DNA of 64,000 nucleotides from Dehalobacter sp. DCA (lineage in GTDB: Bacteria > Bacillota > Desulfitobacteriia > Desulfitobacteriales > Syntrophobotulaceae): the NCBI RefSeq assembly GCF_000305775.1, contig NC_018866.1, forward strand, positions 2,561,001-2,625,000, in the 5' to 3' direction. The notes below the pieces were generated by a model. It was not told the DNA's origin. It was given only the letters and a program-made list of their open reading frames with translations, and made no database searches. The translations under genes were made by a program, and so were the position numbers. This document shows, one piece after another, positions 7,501 to 16,513 of the stretch; within the stretch, counting starts at the first letter, position 1, and each line of letters begins with the position of its first letter.

Positions 7501-8661
7501 TTAGTCTAAATAATCCTTCAATTTTTTGCTGCGGCTTGGATGGCGGAGCTTGCGCAGCGCCTTGGCCTCGATCTGCCTGATTCTTTCTCTGGTTACGCCG
7601 AATTCCTGGCCGACTTCCTCCAAGGTCCTGGTGCGTCCGTCGTCGAGTCCGAAACGCAGTCTGAGGACTTTCTCTTCTCTCGGGGTGAGCGTCTCAAGGA
7701 CCTCTTCAAGCTGTTCCTTGAGCAGGATGAATGACGCGGCTTCAGAGGGAGCCGGAGCATCCTCGTCGGGAATAAAATCTCCGAGGTGGGAATCTTCCTC
7801 TTCCCCGATCGGTGTTTCCAAAGAAACAGGTTCCTGAGCGATCTTCAAGATCTCCCGAACACGTTCTTCCGGTATCTCCATGACCTTGGCTGTTTCATCC
7901 GGGGTTGGATCGCGGCCCAGTTCCTGCAGGAGCTGTCTGTTGACCCGGATCAGTTTATTAATCGTTTCGACCATATGAACCGGTATGCGGATCGTTCTGG
8001 CCTGGTCGGCGATCGCGCGCGTGATGGCCTGTCTGATCCACCAGGTTGCATACGTACTGAATTTAAAGCCTTTGCGGTAATCAAATTTTTCCACAGCTTT
8101 AATCAGACCAAGATTGCCCTCTTGGATCAGGTCCAGGAAAAGCATGCCGCGGCCCACATAGCGCTTGGCAATACTGACCACCAGACGCAGGTTTGCTTCC
8201 GCCAGACGGCGCTTGGCCATTTCATCCCCGGCCTCCATCTTGAGAGCCAGTTCAATCTCATCTTCCGCTGTCAGCAAAGGAACCCGGCCGATCTCCTTCA
8301 GGTACATCCTGACGGGATCGTCGATCCCCACACCTTCAGGAATGGAAAGGTCAATGTCTGTTTCATTAGCGATCTCGTCGGCAAGATCTTTTGTTTCTTT
8401 GTCGATAACCACTTCGACGCTGTCGTCAACAACATCAATGCCGAGCCCGCTCAGCTGGTCATAGATCTCCTCAATCTGGTCCTCAGAAAGGTCGACCTTC
8501 TGCAAAGCATTGGCAATCTCATCATAGGTAAGATTACCCTTGGTTTTGCCCAGCTCAATTAAAGTCGAGACATTTTCCTTTTTCATTTCATCTACGGTCA
8601 CGGAATTCTCCCCTTCCAGCGGATAATTCGCAACAAATTGTTTCTTATTATTTCTCGCCAC
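7501..8661 (-). CDS. rpoD: Primary sigma factor RpoD (SigA)
   Basis: The 386-residue housekeeping sigma-70 directs RNA polymerase to -35/-10 promoters. Region 1.1 covers about residues 1-85 and region 1.2 starts at [12 protein letters not shown] (~114). Region 2 (~155-225) holds the -10 reader [18 protein letters not shown]. Region 3 spans ~230-305. Region 4.2 holds the [23 protein letters not shown] near the C-terminus. The length is normal for Firmicutes. It overlaps dnaG by 14 bp in the classical dnaG-rpoD arrangement. The many near-consensus TTGACA/TATAAT promoters in this window agree with its recognition pattern. Confidence 0.98.
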   Translation of the reverse strand: MARNNKKQFVANYPLEGENSVTVDEMKKENVSTLIELGKTKGNLTYDEIANALQKVDLSEDQIEEIYDQLSGLGIDVVDDSVEVVIDKETKDLADEIANETDIDLSIPEGVGIDDPVRMYLKEIGRVPLLTAEDEIELALKMEAGDEMAKRRLAEANLRLVVSIAKRYVGRGMLFLDLIQEGNLGLIKAVEKFDYRKGFKFSTYATWWIRQAITRAIADQARTIRIPVHMVETINKLIRVNRQLLQELGRDPTPDETAKVMEIPEERVREILKIAQEPVSLETPIGEEEDSHLGDFIPDEDAPAPSEAASFILLKEQLEEVLETLTPREEKVLRLRFGLDDGRTRTLEEVGQEFGVTRERIRQIEAKALRKLRHPSRSKKLKDYLD

Positions 8662-10483
8662 GTTTCAACCGCTCTCCTATCTCCTGGAGCAGGGCAAGCG
8701 CCCCAGCCATATCTCCAGTTTTTTCCAATAAAATCATTTTGGCCTGCAAATCTTCGATCGTCTCTTTCTTCTTTGTCTCCTTAATCAAAGCAATGCAGTC
8801 CTTAAGGAGCATATCGGCTTTATCGAAATCGATGGACAATTCATATATTTCGGCAAGACGCCTTTGAACCTTCTCATACCAGCTATCATTATTGATAAGA
8901 TTCAAACTGTTTTCCGGGAAATTCTCGAAGATATATCTATGTTCCTGCAGCCTCCAAAATTCCTTATCCAGGTTGTCAGCTACTTGATTTTTATAATTGG
9001 GATTCTCCAGGATGATTCTGAGAATGGTCTGTTCAGCCCGGAAAACTCCTAAATGGACATAAGATTCCTGAGAACTGTCAATGTCCGTCCCTTCTATAGT
9101 ATTTCTTTTTTTTACAGAAATATCCTGTTGTTGCGAAAAAATTTCGGAATTGCCCCTGTTTTCTCTGGTTTTCTTCGTCAAGCTGTCGATCTCGTGCTGA
9201 ACTGCTTCGAGCGTGAGACCGAGCTCCAGACTTAGATATCTTTCATATCCTTCTTTCTCAACTACGCTTGAAACTTTAAGGATATCGGGAGCAAGCTTTC
9301 TGATCAGCTCTGCTTTATCCGGTATGGTCCGCAGGGGGGTGTCCCGGATCAGCATTTTATATTTAAACTCGATGAAAGTGATGGTATTTTCGAGCTTCTT
9401 GCGGAATTCAGCGACGGTGTGCTTTTTCAGGAATTCATCGGGATCCTTGGCATCCTCAAACAGCAGCACCTGAATGTTCAGGCCTTCATCAAGAAGGATC
9501 TCACCAGCCCGCAGGGCTGCCTGAATCCCCGCCTTATCCGAGTCATAGCCGATTACGATCTTGCCTGAATATTTTTTAAGCAGCCTGGACTGATCCTTAG
9601 TCAGGGCGGTTCCGAGTGAGGCGACAGCATTTGTGAAGCCTGCTCTCTGCGCTGCGATTGTATCCATATACCCTTCAAGGAGCAAAGAATACCCTGCCTC
9701 CCTGATTCCCCGGGAAGCCAGATGAATGCCGTAAAGATTGCGTCCTTTATGAAAAAATTTTGTTTCCGGTGAATTCAGATATTTAGGTGTAGAATCATCG
9801 AGCACCCTTCCGCCAAAAGCAATCGGAGCCCCTTTGACATCGAGGATGGTATAAATCACTCTGTTGCGGAATCTGTCGTAATAACTGATTCCCTGCTCAC
9901 TGGTTTCCCTACGGACAGCGAGCCCGAATTCAGCCAGTTCTTCCGGTGCGACTCCTTTGTCTGCAAGCTCCCTGATCAAACCATCCCACCTGTCCGGCGC
10001 AAACCCAAGACGGAAATCCTGGATGACTTCGGGGCCAATCCCTCTGTGTTCAAAGTAAGCCAGTCCATCCTGTCCTTCGGGACGATGCAGAAGCACGTCG
10101 TGGTAGTAGCCGGCAGCCCACTCATGAATCTCCCGCCAGCGGCTGCGCTGGGCTTCGTTCTTCCTTTCCTCCGAAGAAAGCTCTCTTTCCGGCAGCTCCA
10201 TCCCATACTTCCCGGCTACCTTCTTCAAAGCTTCGATGAAGGCTAAGCCTTCTTTCTTCATCAGGAAAGAAAAAATATTTCCGCCGGTGTGGCAGCCAAA
10301 ACAGTAGAACATCTGACGATCGGGATTTACATTGAAACTCGGCGTCTTTTCAGAATGAAACGGACAAAGCCCTTGATAGTTTTTGCCCGTACGTTTCAGC
10401 ACCACATGTTCAGAGATAATTTCAACAATGTCAGCTTGGCGGCGTACTTCTTCGATAAAATCCTCAGATATTTTATGATCCAT
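8648..10483 (-). CDS. dnaG: DNA primase
   Basis: The 611-residue primase synthesises RNA primers for replication. The N-terminal CHC2 zinc finger has C40, H43, C61 and C64 ([22 protein letters not shown]). The RNA polymerase core with the TOPRIM motifs ([12 protein letters not shown] ~266 and IGYDSDKAG ~312) follows. The C-terminal helicase-binding region (~450-611) is more divergent and charged. The upstream gene is dgt instead of rpsU, so the classical macromolecular-synthesis operon is rearranged. Confidence 0.97.
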   Translation of the reverse strand: MDHKISEDFIEEVRRQADIVEIISEHVVLKRTGKNYQGLCPFHSEKTPSFNVNPDRQMFYCFGCHTGGNIFSFLMKKEGLAFIEALKKVAGKYGMELPERELSSEERKNEAQRSRWREIHEWAAGYYHDVLLHRPEGQDGLAYFEHRGIGPEVIQDFRLGFAPDRWDGLIRELADKGVAPEELAEFGLAVRRETSEQGISYYDRFRNRVIYTILDVKGAPIAFGGRVLDDSTPKYLNSPETKFFHKGRNLYGIHLASRGIREAGYSLLLEGYMDTIAAQRAGFTNAVASLGTALTKDQSRLLKKYSGKIVIGYDSDKAGIQAALRAGEILLDEGLNIQVLLFEDAKDPDEFLKKHTVAEFRKKLENTITFIEFKYKMLIRDTPLRTIPDKAELIRKLAPDILKVSSVVEKEGYERYLSLELGLTLEAVQHEIDSLTKKTRENRGNSEIFSQQQDISVKKRNTIEGTDIDSSQESYVHLGVFRAEQTILRIILENPNYKNQVADNLDKEFWRLQEHRYIFENFPENSLNLINNDSWYEKVQRRLAEIYELSIDFDKADMLLKDCIALIKETKKKETIEDLQAKMILLEKTGDMAGALALLQEIGERLKRGEK

Positions 10484-10609
10484 ACCAGCACGCCCTTCAT
10501 GGATTTACGTTTTTCTGACAAGCCTTTATCTTTTTCGATAAACTTTTTATTTTTCCTTCTTATTTTGAGACAATTTTTTGCACTTTTTGTTTAGTACCTT
10601 ATCTCCCTG

Positions 10610-11599
10610 CTACTCTTTAGGAATAAAAAGATGTTTGAAGATGCTGATGGCATAGTTGTCTGTCAGACCCGCAACATAGTCAGTGATGGCTTGTTTCAGA
10701 TCTCCCCCTGTCCATCTCAGATAATCTTCAGGCAGAATTTCCGGGTGATGCAGGTAGTAATCGAAAAGAATTCCCAAAATCAATCGGCTTTTGCTGCGTT
10801 CCTCCTGCAGTGAGCTACTGTAGTATACTCTCTCAAACATGAAGTCGCGGAATTCTTTCATGATTGCGGAGATTTCTGCGGACTGACAAATCGTGTCCTT
10901 GCCTTCGGAAGCCTGAATCATATCGAGGACCATGGTCGTGATCATTTCGCTGGTGCTGGAGCCGATCTCTTTTCTGATCGTGGCCGGAAGGTCGTTCACG
11001 GACAGAATCTCAGCGCGCAAAGCATCGTCAAAATCGTGGCAGAGATAGGCAATCCTGTCTCCAATCCTTACAATCTGCCCCTCCAATGTATTGGGCATCC
11101 CAGGACCAGTATGGTGTAGAATTCCGTCCAGAACCTGCTCCGTGAGGTTTAGGCCCTCGCCGTTTCCGGTAAGGACAGTGTAGATCCTGACCGATTGTTC
11201 ATTGTGTTCAAAATGGCCGATCAGGGAGGCCAGCGTTTCTTCTCCGACGTGTCCAAAAGGTGTATGACCGACATCGTGACCCAGGGAAATTGCCTCAATC
11301 AGATCTTCGTTTAAGCTCAGCGCCCGGCCAATAGTCCGGCAGATCTGTGCGACTTCCAGGCTGTGCGTCATCCTGGTTCGATAGTGATCTCCGACAGGAG
11401 CAATATAGACCTGCGTTTTGTGTTTCAGACGGCGAAAAGGCTTGCTGTGCAAAATTCTGTCCCTGTCTCGTTGAAACCTGGTTCGAACGCTACATTCGAC
11501 TTCTTCTCTCGCTCTCCTTGCTTCGGCACTTTTCGCTGCCAGAGGCGAGAGCCGCTGAAATTCATGTTCCTCCGTTCTTAACCTGATCGACTGGGACAT
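10610..11599 (-). CDS. dgt: Deoxyguanosine triphosphate triphosphohydrolase-like HD protein
   Basis: This dGTPase-type HD hydrolase splits dNTPs to nucleoside and triphosphate. The 329-residue length fits the short Firmicute family, which is annotated as dGTPase-like because substrate preference varies. Metal ligands are visible: H in TRMTHSLEVAQ, the HD pair in SLGHDVGHTPFGH, and D in YLCHDFDDA. The start ATG at 11599 follows GAAGGTGG. It precedes dnaG and rpoD on the same strand, linking nucleotide pool control with replication genes. Confidence 0.93.
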   Translation of the reverse strand: MSQSIRLRTEEHEFQRLSPLAAKSAEARRAREEVECSVRTRFQRDRDRILHSKPFRRLKHKTQVYIAPVGDHYRTRMTHSLEVAQICRTIGRALSLNEDLIEAISLGHDVGHTPFGHVGEETLASLIGHFEHNEQSVRIYTVLTGNGEGLNLTEQVLDGILHHTGPGMPNTLEGQIVRIGDRIAYLCHDFDDALRAEILSVNDLPATIRKEIGSSTSEMITTMVLDMIQASEGKDTICQSAEISAIMKEFRDFMFERVYYSSSLQEERSKSRLILGILFDYYLHHPEILPEDYLRWTGGDLKQAITDYVAGLTDNYAISIFKHLFIPKE

Positions 11600-12001
11600 C
11601 TACAACCACCTTCTTCACAAGAATCAAAAGGGATCAGACGCGAAAACAAAAGAAATAGCATCTGAGGCCACAATTCCGCCACTTTCTGGCGGAATAAGCT
11701 AAGACTTTGTACTTCGTCTTTTATTTTTCACAAAAATCCTTCAGACGTTCTTTCAATTCTTTAACTGTTTAATTCAACATTAAGTTTAAAAATCCTGCTT
11801 AAAGCATTAAATTGTATCATAAAATAAAATATTTACAAAATACTGTAAAAGTCATCTTTCACGTTAAATTGTCAGTTAACTGCGCCATGGGGCTGATTGC
11901 TTACCACATTACGTAAAGACATTATACTGACAAGACCTCTTAATATTCGGGTAGATAGGTCTGCGTATCACAATACAGCCTACAACTACAACCACCCAAA
12001 C
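11600..12001. other. Intergenic region between dgt and ppdK
   Basis: No gene is seen. ATTCCGCC/GGCGGAAT (about 11672-11695) forms an eight-pair hairpin next to GGCCACA, resembling the ends of the intergenic repeat family at 22984 and 63561. A weak minus-strand promoter candidate for dgt (TTGTAA, 16-bp spacer, TACAAT) lies near 11816-11843. Confidence 0.5.
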
Positions 12002-12039
12002 AAAAAAAATGACGCCTCAATGTTGTTGATGACGTCATT
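12002..12039 (-). terminator. ppdK terminator
   Basis: On the minus strand, AATGACG (12039-12033) pairs with CGTCATT (12014-12008), followed by eight T's (12009-12002). It lies about 40 bp past the ppdK stop. Confidence 0.85.
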
Positions 12040-12075
12040 CCCATTGGTCTAGGTTTTGATATCGTGCAGTGCCGC

Positions 12076-14739
12076 TTAAGCGCGATTCTTTAATGCAGCC
12101 TGCGCAGCACCTAAGCGGGCAATCGGTACGCGGAAGGGCGAACAGGAGACATAGTCCAGGTTGATTTCCTGGCAGAATTCGATAGAGGAGGGATCTCCGC
12201 CGTGTTCGCCGCAGATTCCAATTTTGATGCCCGGATTTGCTTTACGTCCGAGATCGACGCAGATCTTCATGATCTTGCCGACGCCGTCCCGGTCTAAGAC
12301 TGCAAATGGGTTATTGGCCAAGATATTTTGGTTCAAATAGTCGGGCAGGAATTTGCCTTCGGCGTCGTCACGGGAGAAGCCTAAAACAGTCTGGGTAAGG
12401 TCGTTGGTTCCAAACGAGAAGAACTCGGCAAACGGTGCAATTTCGTCTGCGGTAAGCGCCGCTCTCGGCACTTCGATCATCGTTCCGATTTGGTAGTTGA
12501 TCTTGACGCCTTCGGTTTTAATGATTTCCTGAGCGATTTCCTCGGTTTGCTTGCGCAAAATTTCAAGTTCTTTATGATGAATGACGAGCGGGATCTTGAC
12601 ATGCGGACGCACGTCAACTCCTTCTTTCACGAGTCTAGCAGCAGCTTTAAAAATAGCTCTGGACTGCATCGCGTAGATTTCCGGATACGAGATTCCAAGA
12701 CGGCAGCCGCGATGGCCGAGCATCGGATTCATCTCCTGGAGACCGCGGACTTTCTTTAGCAGAACCTCTTTAGCCTTGATTTCCTTTTGGACTTTTTCAT
12801 CCTCCAGGTTGGCCGTGAGTTTTAATTCCTGAATCTCAAGAGCAAGTTCTTCGCCATTTGGCAGGAATTCATGGAGAGGCGGATCCAGCAGACGGATCGT
12901 CACCGGCAGTCCGTGCATGGCCTTCAAAATGCCGTAGAAATCGCCTTCCTGCATCGGCAGAAGTTCAACCAAGGCAGCTTCTCTTTCGGGGAGCGTCTGA
13001 GCCAGAATCATCTTCTGGACAATCGGGATACGGGCAGGATCCATAAACATGTGTTCCGTCCGGCAAAGTCCGATGCCCTGGGCGCCGAATTCTCTTGCTT
13101 TGGCGGCATCAGGCGGATTATCGGCATTGGCCATAACCTGAAGCTTTCTGATTCCATCGGACCACTCCAGAATTTTTTGGAATTCACCGCTTAAGTCAGG
13201 ATCCTTCATCGGAACAGTTCCCCTGATGACCCTGCCTGTTGCGCCGTCGATCGTAATCTCGGTACCTTCGGGATAAGCATCATCGCCGATCATAAAGATC
13301 TTGTCGGCAAGGTTAATTTTCAAAGCATCACAACCACAGACTGCAGGTTTGCCCATATGTCTGGCTACAACAGCAGCGTGGCTGGTCATGCCTCCCCTAC
13401 TGGTCAGAATCCCTTGGGCTGCAAGCATGCCGTGAATATCGTCCGGGGTGGTTTCCGTACCAACGAGGATGACTTTTTCTCCGGCCTGGCCAAGCTTTTC
13501 GGCTTCATCCGCACTGAAGATAATCTTGCCGGAAGCTGCTCCAGGTGAGGCAGGCAGTCCTGTCGCTACAACATCGAGCTTCGCGGCATCATCGATTCTG
13601 CGGTGCAGCAGTTTTTCCAGCTGATGCGGATCAATTCTCTCGACTGCTTCTTCTTTGGTGATGAGGCCTTCCTGACTAAGTTCAACAGCAATGCGGATTG
13701 CAGCAGAAATCGTACATTTTCCGTTACGGGTCTGGAGTATGTAGAGTCTGCCTTTCTCAATCGTGAACTCGATATCTTGCATATTTTTATAATGCGTTTC
13801 CAGGTTTTTGGCAATCTCACTGAACTGGCGGTAAATTTCAGGATTGTCATTTTGCAGGCTGTCAATCGAAAGCGGTGTACGGATGCCTGCAACGACGTCT
13901 TCACCCTGGGCATTCATCAAATATTCCCCATACAAGTGCTTTTCACCGGTTGACGGGTTCCGGGTAAAAGCCACGCCCGTACCGGAGTCATTACCCATGT
14001 TGCCGAATACCATCGACTGGACGTTGACGGCGGTGCCGTAGCTGTCCGGAATACCATTGGCTTTCCGGTACACGATCGCCCGGTGGTTGTTCCAGGATTT
14101 GAAAACGGCGGTGATCGCTTCCTTAAGCTGTTCATACGGATCATCAGGGAATGGTACGCCGGTCTCCTGCTTAACAAGCGCTTTAAACTTGACCACAAGT
14201 CCTTTCAGGCTTTCCGGAGAAAGCTCGGAATCGAACGTTACACCCTGCTTTTCTTTGACTTCTTCCAGGATATTCTCAAATTTGTGGCTGGCAATTCCAA
14301 GTACGACATCGCCAAACATCTGGATAAAGCGTCTGTAGCAGTCAAAAGCAAATCTCTCATTGCCTGTTGCCTTGCTGACGCCGCTGGCTGTTCCTTCGTT
14401 CAAACCGAGGTTCAGGATTGTATCCATCATCCCGGGCATGGAAACCCTCGCACCGGAACGGACCGAAACCAGAAGCGGATTTTCGGGATCGCCAAATTTC
14501 TTGCCGCTTGCTTTCTCAACATCCTGGATCGCGGGAAGGATCTGTTCCCATAATCCTCCGGGCAGCTGCTCGCCGCAGTCATAGTATTCGAGGCAGGCTT
14601 CCGTGGTAATCGTAAAGCCTTGCGGGACATTCAGTCCGATGTTGGTCATTTCAGCCAGGTTTGCTCCCTTGCCTCCAAGAAGGTTTTTCATGTCGGCACT
14701 GCCTTCACGAAACAAGTACACATATTTTTTGTCAACCAT
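12076..14739 (-). CDS. ppdK: Pyruvate, phosphate dikinase
   Basis: PPDK interconverts pyruvate + ATP + Pi and PEP + AMP + PPi. In anaerobes it serves gluconeogenesis or PPi-linked glycolysis. The 887-residue length is normal. The N-terminal ATP-grasp domain starts at LLGGKGANLAEMT. The central swivelling domain holds the phospho-histidine in GGMTSHAAVVARHMGKPAVCG. The C-terminal PEP/pyruvate barrel includes IGLCRTEHMF, MIEVPRAALTAD and FFSFGTNDLTQ. It overlaps ppsR by 8 bp. Context (ppsR and a CcpN-like repressor upstream) indicates control both by phosphorylation and at transcription. Confidence 0.98.
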   Translation of the reverse strand: MVDKKYVYLFREGSADMKNLLGGKGANLAEMTNIGLNVPQGFTITTEACLEYYDCGEQLPGGLWEQILPAIQDVEKASGKKFGDPENPLLVSVRSGARVSMPGMMDTILNLGLNEGTASGVSKATGNERFAFDCYRRFIQMFGDVVLGIASHKFENILEEVKEKQGVTFDSELSPESLKGLVVKFKALVKQETGVPFPDDPYEQLKEAITAVFKSWNNHRAIVYRKANGIPDSYGTAVNVQSMVFGNMGNDSGTGVAFTRNPSTGEKHLYGEYLMNAQGEDVVAGIRTPLSIDSLQNDNPEIYRQFSEIAKNLETHYKNMQDIEFTIEKGRLYILQTRNGKCTISAAIRIAVELSQEGLITKEEAVERIDPHQLEKLLHRRIDDAAKLDVVATGLPASPGAASGKIIFSADEAEKLGQAGEKVILVGTETTPDDIHGMLAAQGILTSRGGMTSHAAVVARHMGKPAVCGCDALKINLADKIFMIGDDAYPEGTEITIDGATGRVIRGTVPMKDPDLSGEFQKILEWSDGIRKLQVMANADNPPDAAKAREFGAQGIGLCRTEHMFMDPARIPIVQKMILAQTLPEREAALVELLPMQEGDFYGILKAMHGLPVTIRLLDPPLHEFLPNGEELALEIQELKLTANLEDEKVQKEIKAKEVLLKKVRGLQEMNPMLGHRGCRLGISYPEIYAMQSRAIFKAAARLVKEGVDVRPHVKIPLVIHHKELEILRKQTEEIAQEIIKTEGVKINYQIGTMIEVPRAALTADEIAPFAEFFSFGTNDLTQTVLGFSRDDAEGKFLPDYLNQNILANNPFAVLDRDGVGKIMKICVDLGRKANPGIKIGICGEHGGDPSSIEFCQEINLDYVSCSPFRVPIARLGAAQAALKNRA

Positions 14740-15562
14740 CTTTTCTCAACTCCCCGTTTATTGTTACTTTCTGCAGAATCACACTTGCGGTTTCTTCGAC
14801 CGCTTTATTGGTGGTATCTATGATTACACAGCCAATCTTCTTCATAATCTGTTTGGCATAGTCGAGCTCTTCCATAATCCTGTTCAGATTGGCATAATCG
14901 GCAAATGCTCCAAGTCCCAGCGTTTTCAGCCGTTCACTGCGTATTTGGTTCAGTTTTTCCGGGCCTAAGATTAACCCGAAGACTTTATTTCGGGGAACTT
15001 CATACAGTTCCCGGGGCGGTGTCACTTCCGGCACCAGCGGGATATTCGCAGCCTTAATCCCTTTATGGGCAAGGTACATGCTTAGCGGTGTTTTTGAGGT
15101 CCGGGACACGCCTATTAGGACGACATCAGCATACAGCAGCCCTCGCGGGTCCTTGCCATCGTCATATTTAACTGCAAACTCCACAGCCTCTACCTTCCGG
15201 AAGTACTGTTCATCCAGTCGGTGCGTAACATTGGGTATATTTTTGGGATCAAGTCCGGTTTTATCAGCCAATGCCGAAATCAGTGGACTCAAAATATCGA
15301 TGGTGATTAGATTTTTTTCCTTGGCCCGTCGTTCTATGTAGAGCCTCAAATTTGTCAGGACCAGCGTGTAAACGAGAATTGCCTGTTCCTCTACCGCTTC
15401 TTCCAGGATGTCATCGATATGCGTTTCATCCAGAACATAAGGCACCCGGCGAATTTTTGTCTTTATTCCGTTAAACTGTGCTGCTGCCGCTCTGCTGACA
15501 AACTCTGCCGTCTCTCCCAGCGCATCGGAAATTACATAAATTACCGGGATTTGATCGGTCAC
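14732..15562 (-). CDS. ppsR: PPDK regulatory protein: bifunctional kinase/pyrophosphorylase
   Basis: A DUF299-family protein. It phosphorylates PPDK on a threonine using ADP and reverses this by phosphorolysis. The nucleotide-binding loop is visible as GVSRTSKTPLSMYLAH. IYVISDALGETAE is the conserved N-terminus. The open frame can begin at TTG 15565 or GTG 15562. GTG has the better spacing from GAGGGGG. About 276 residues, standard length. It is co-transcribed with and overlaps its target ppdK. The CcpN-like gene sits 21 bp upstream, as in Bacillus yqzB-yqfL. Confidence 0.95.
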   Translation of the reverse strand: MTDQIPVIYVISDALGETAEFVSRAAAAQFNGIKTKIRRVPYVLDETHIDDILEEAVEEQAILVYTLVLTNLRLYIERRAKEKNLITIDILSPLISALADKTGLDPKNIPNVTHRLDEQYFRKVEAVEFAVKYDDGKDPRGLLYADVVLIGVSRTSKTPLSMYLAHKGIKAANIPLVPEVTPPRELYEVPRNKVFGLILGPEKLNQIRSERLKTLGLGAFADYANLNRIMEELDYAKQIMKKIGCVIIDTTNKAVEETASVILQKVTINGELRKDG

Positions 15563-15586
15563 CAAAACACCCCCTCGCTTTCTCCT

Positions 15587-16249
15587 CTAAAACCACTTTG
15601 CGGTATTTGGAAATTTATCCTGGCCCAATTCTACAAACAGGCTGGTTACATTGGTCTTTGTAAATCTGCCAACTACCTCAAAACTTTCGCGACCTCCCTC
15701 ATTGATATAGCTTTCGACGACCGGAAGCGTATCAATTTGGTGCTGTACCAGCTTTCTGGCGGCCTCGAGTACGGATTCATCGGACGCGGCCATGATAATA
15801 TTCGGCATCCTGGTCATGATGACACTGATTGGCATCCCGTGCAGATCCATATTGCCAAGTGAAGCCTTCAGGATATCCTTGCGGGAAACCATCCCCTTAA
15901 GCTCACGTTCATCATTAATCACGATCAGACTGCCGACATTGTTGGTAAACATGGATACGACTGCATCGTAAATGGAGACGCTCTCCTTGACAGCAGCTGC
16001 AATCGATTTGAAATCACCGACTCTGAGCTGCCTGACCCTTTGGGCGATAGGTGAAGGTCCCGCATTTCCATTATAAAAATAGCCGACTCGGGGACGCGCC
16101 TCCAATACACCCGCCATGGTCAGAATTGTCAGATCAGGTCTTAAGGTCGCCCTGTTCAAATTCAGCTGACTGGCTATTTGTTCTCCCGTCATCGGGCTGG
16201 ATTTTTTCACAAGTTCGAGGATCTTCTCCTGGCGCTCGGAAAGCTGCAT
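15587..16249 (-). CDS. ccpN: CcpN-like transcriptional repressor (HTH + two CBS domains)
   Basis: About 220 residues from the ATG at 16249, nine bases after GGAGG. The GTG at 16258 abuts the Shine-Dalgarno and is unlikely. An N-terminal HTH (residues ~5-55, SERQEKILELVKKSSPMTGEQIA) is followed by two CBS domains (from ~75 to the end) that bind adenine nucleotides. In Bacillus, CcpN represses gluconeogenic genes when glycolytic substrates are present. Here the adjacent ppsR-ppdK genes are the obvious candidate targets. Orthology is inferred from domain order and neighbourhood. Confidence 0.88.
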   Translation of the reverse strand: MQLSERQEKILELVKKSSPMTGEQIASQLNLNRATLRPDLTILTMAGVLEARPRVGYFYNGNAGPSPIAQRVRQLRVGDFKSIAAAVKESVSIYDAVVSMFTNNVGSLIVINDERELKGMVSRKDILKASLGNMDLHGMPISVIMTRMPNIIMAASDESVLEAARKLVQHQIDTLPVVESYINEGGRESFEVVGRFTKTNVTSLFVELGQDKFPNTAKWF

Positions 16250-16513
16250 TTTTCTCACCCTCCGGAAAATAGAAACTAAAGTTCAAATATCGTAGCACAT
16301 TGACGATAATCCAATGATATAGTATGTCATATTTCTATATTATATAACATATTCGAAAAAAGGAAAGCCTTATCATTAAAAAGAAAAATAAAAAATACAT
16401 TTAAGAAAATATCCAAAATACCTCCAGAAATAATCTAAATCAAGCATCAGAAGAATCAGACATACAGAGACATACAGAGAATCAATGTCATCCCTCTGAA
16501 AAATGAGGCGAAC

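Noticed and set aside
7786..8562. 258-codon plus-strand frame in rpoD
   Set aside because: Shadow of the rpoD coding strand, with no independent start signals or domain.
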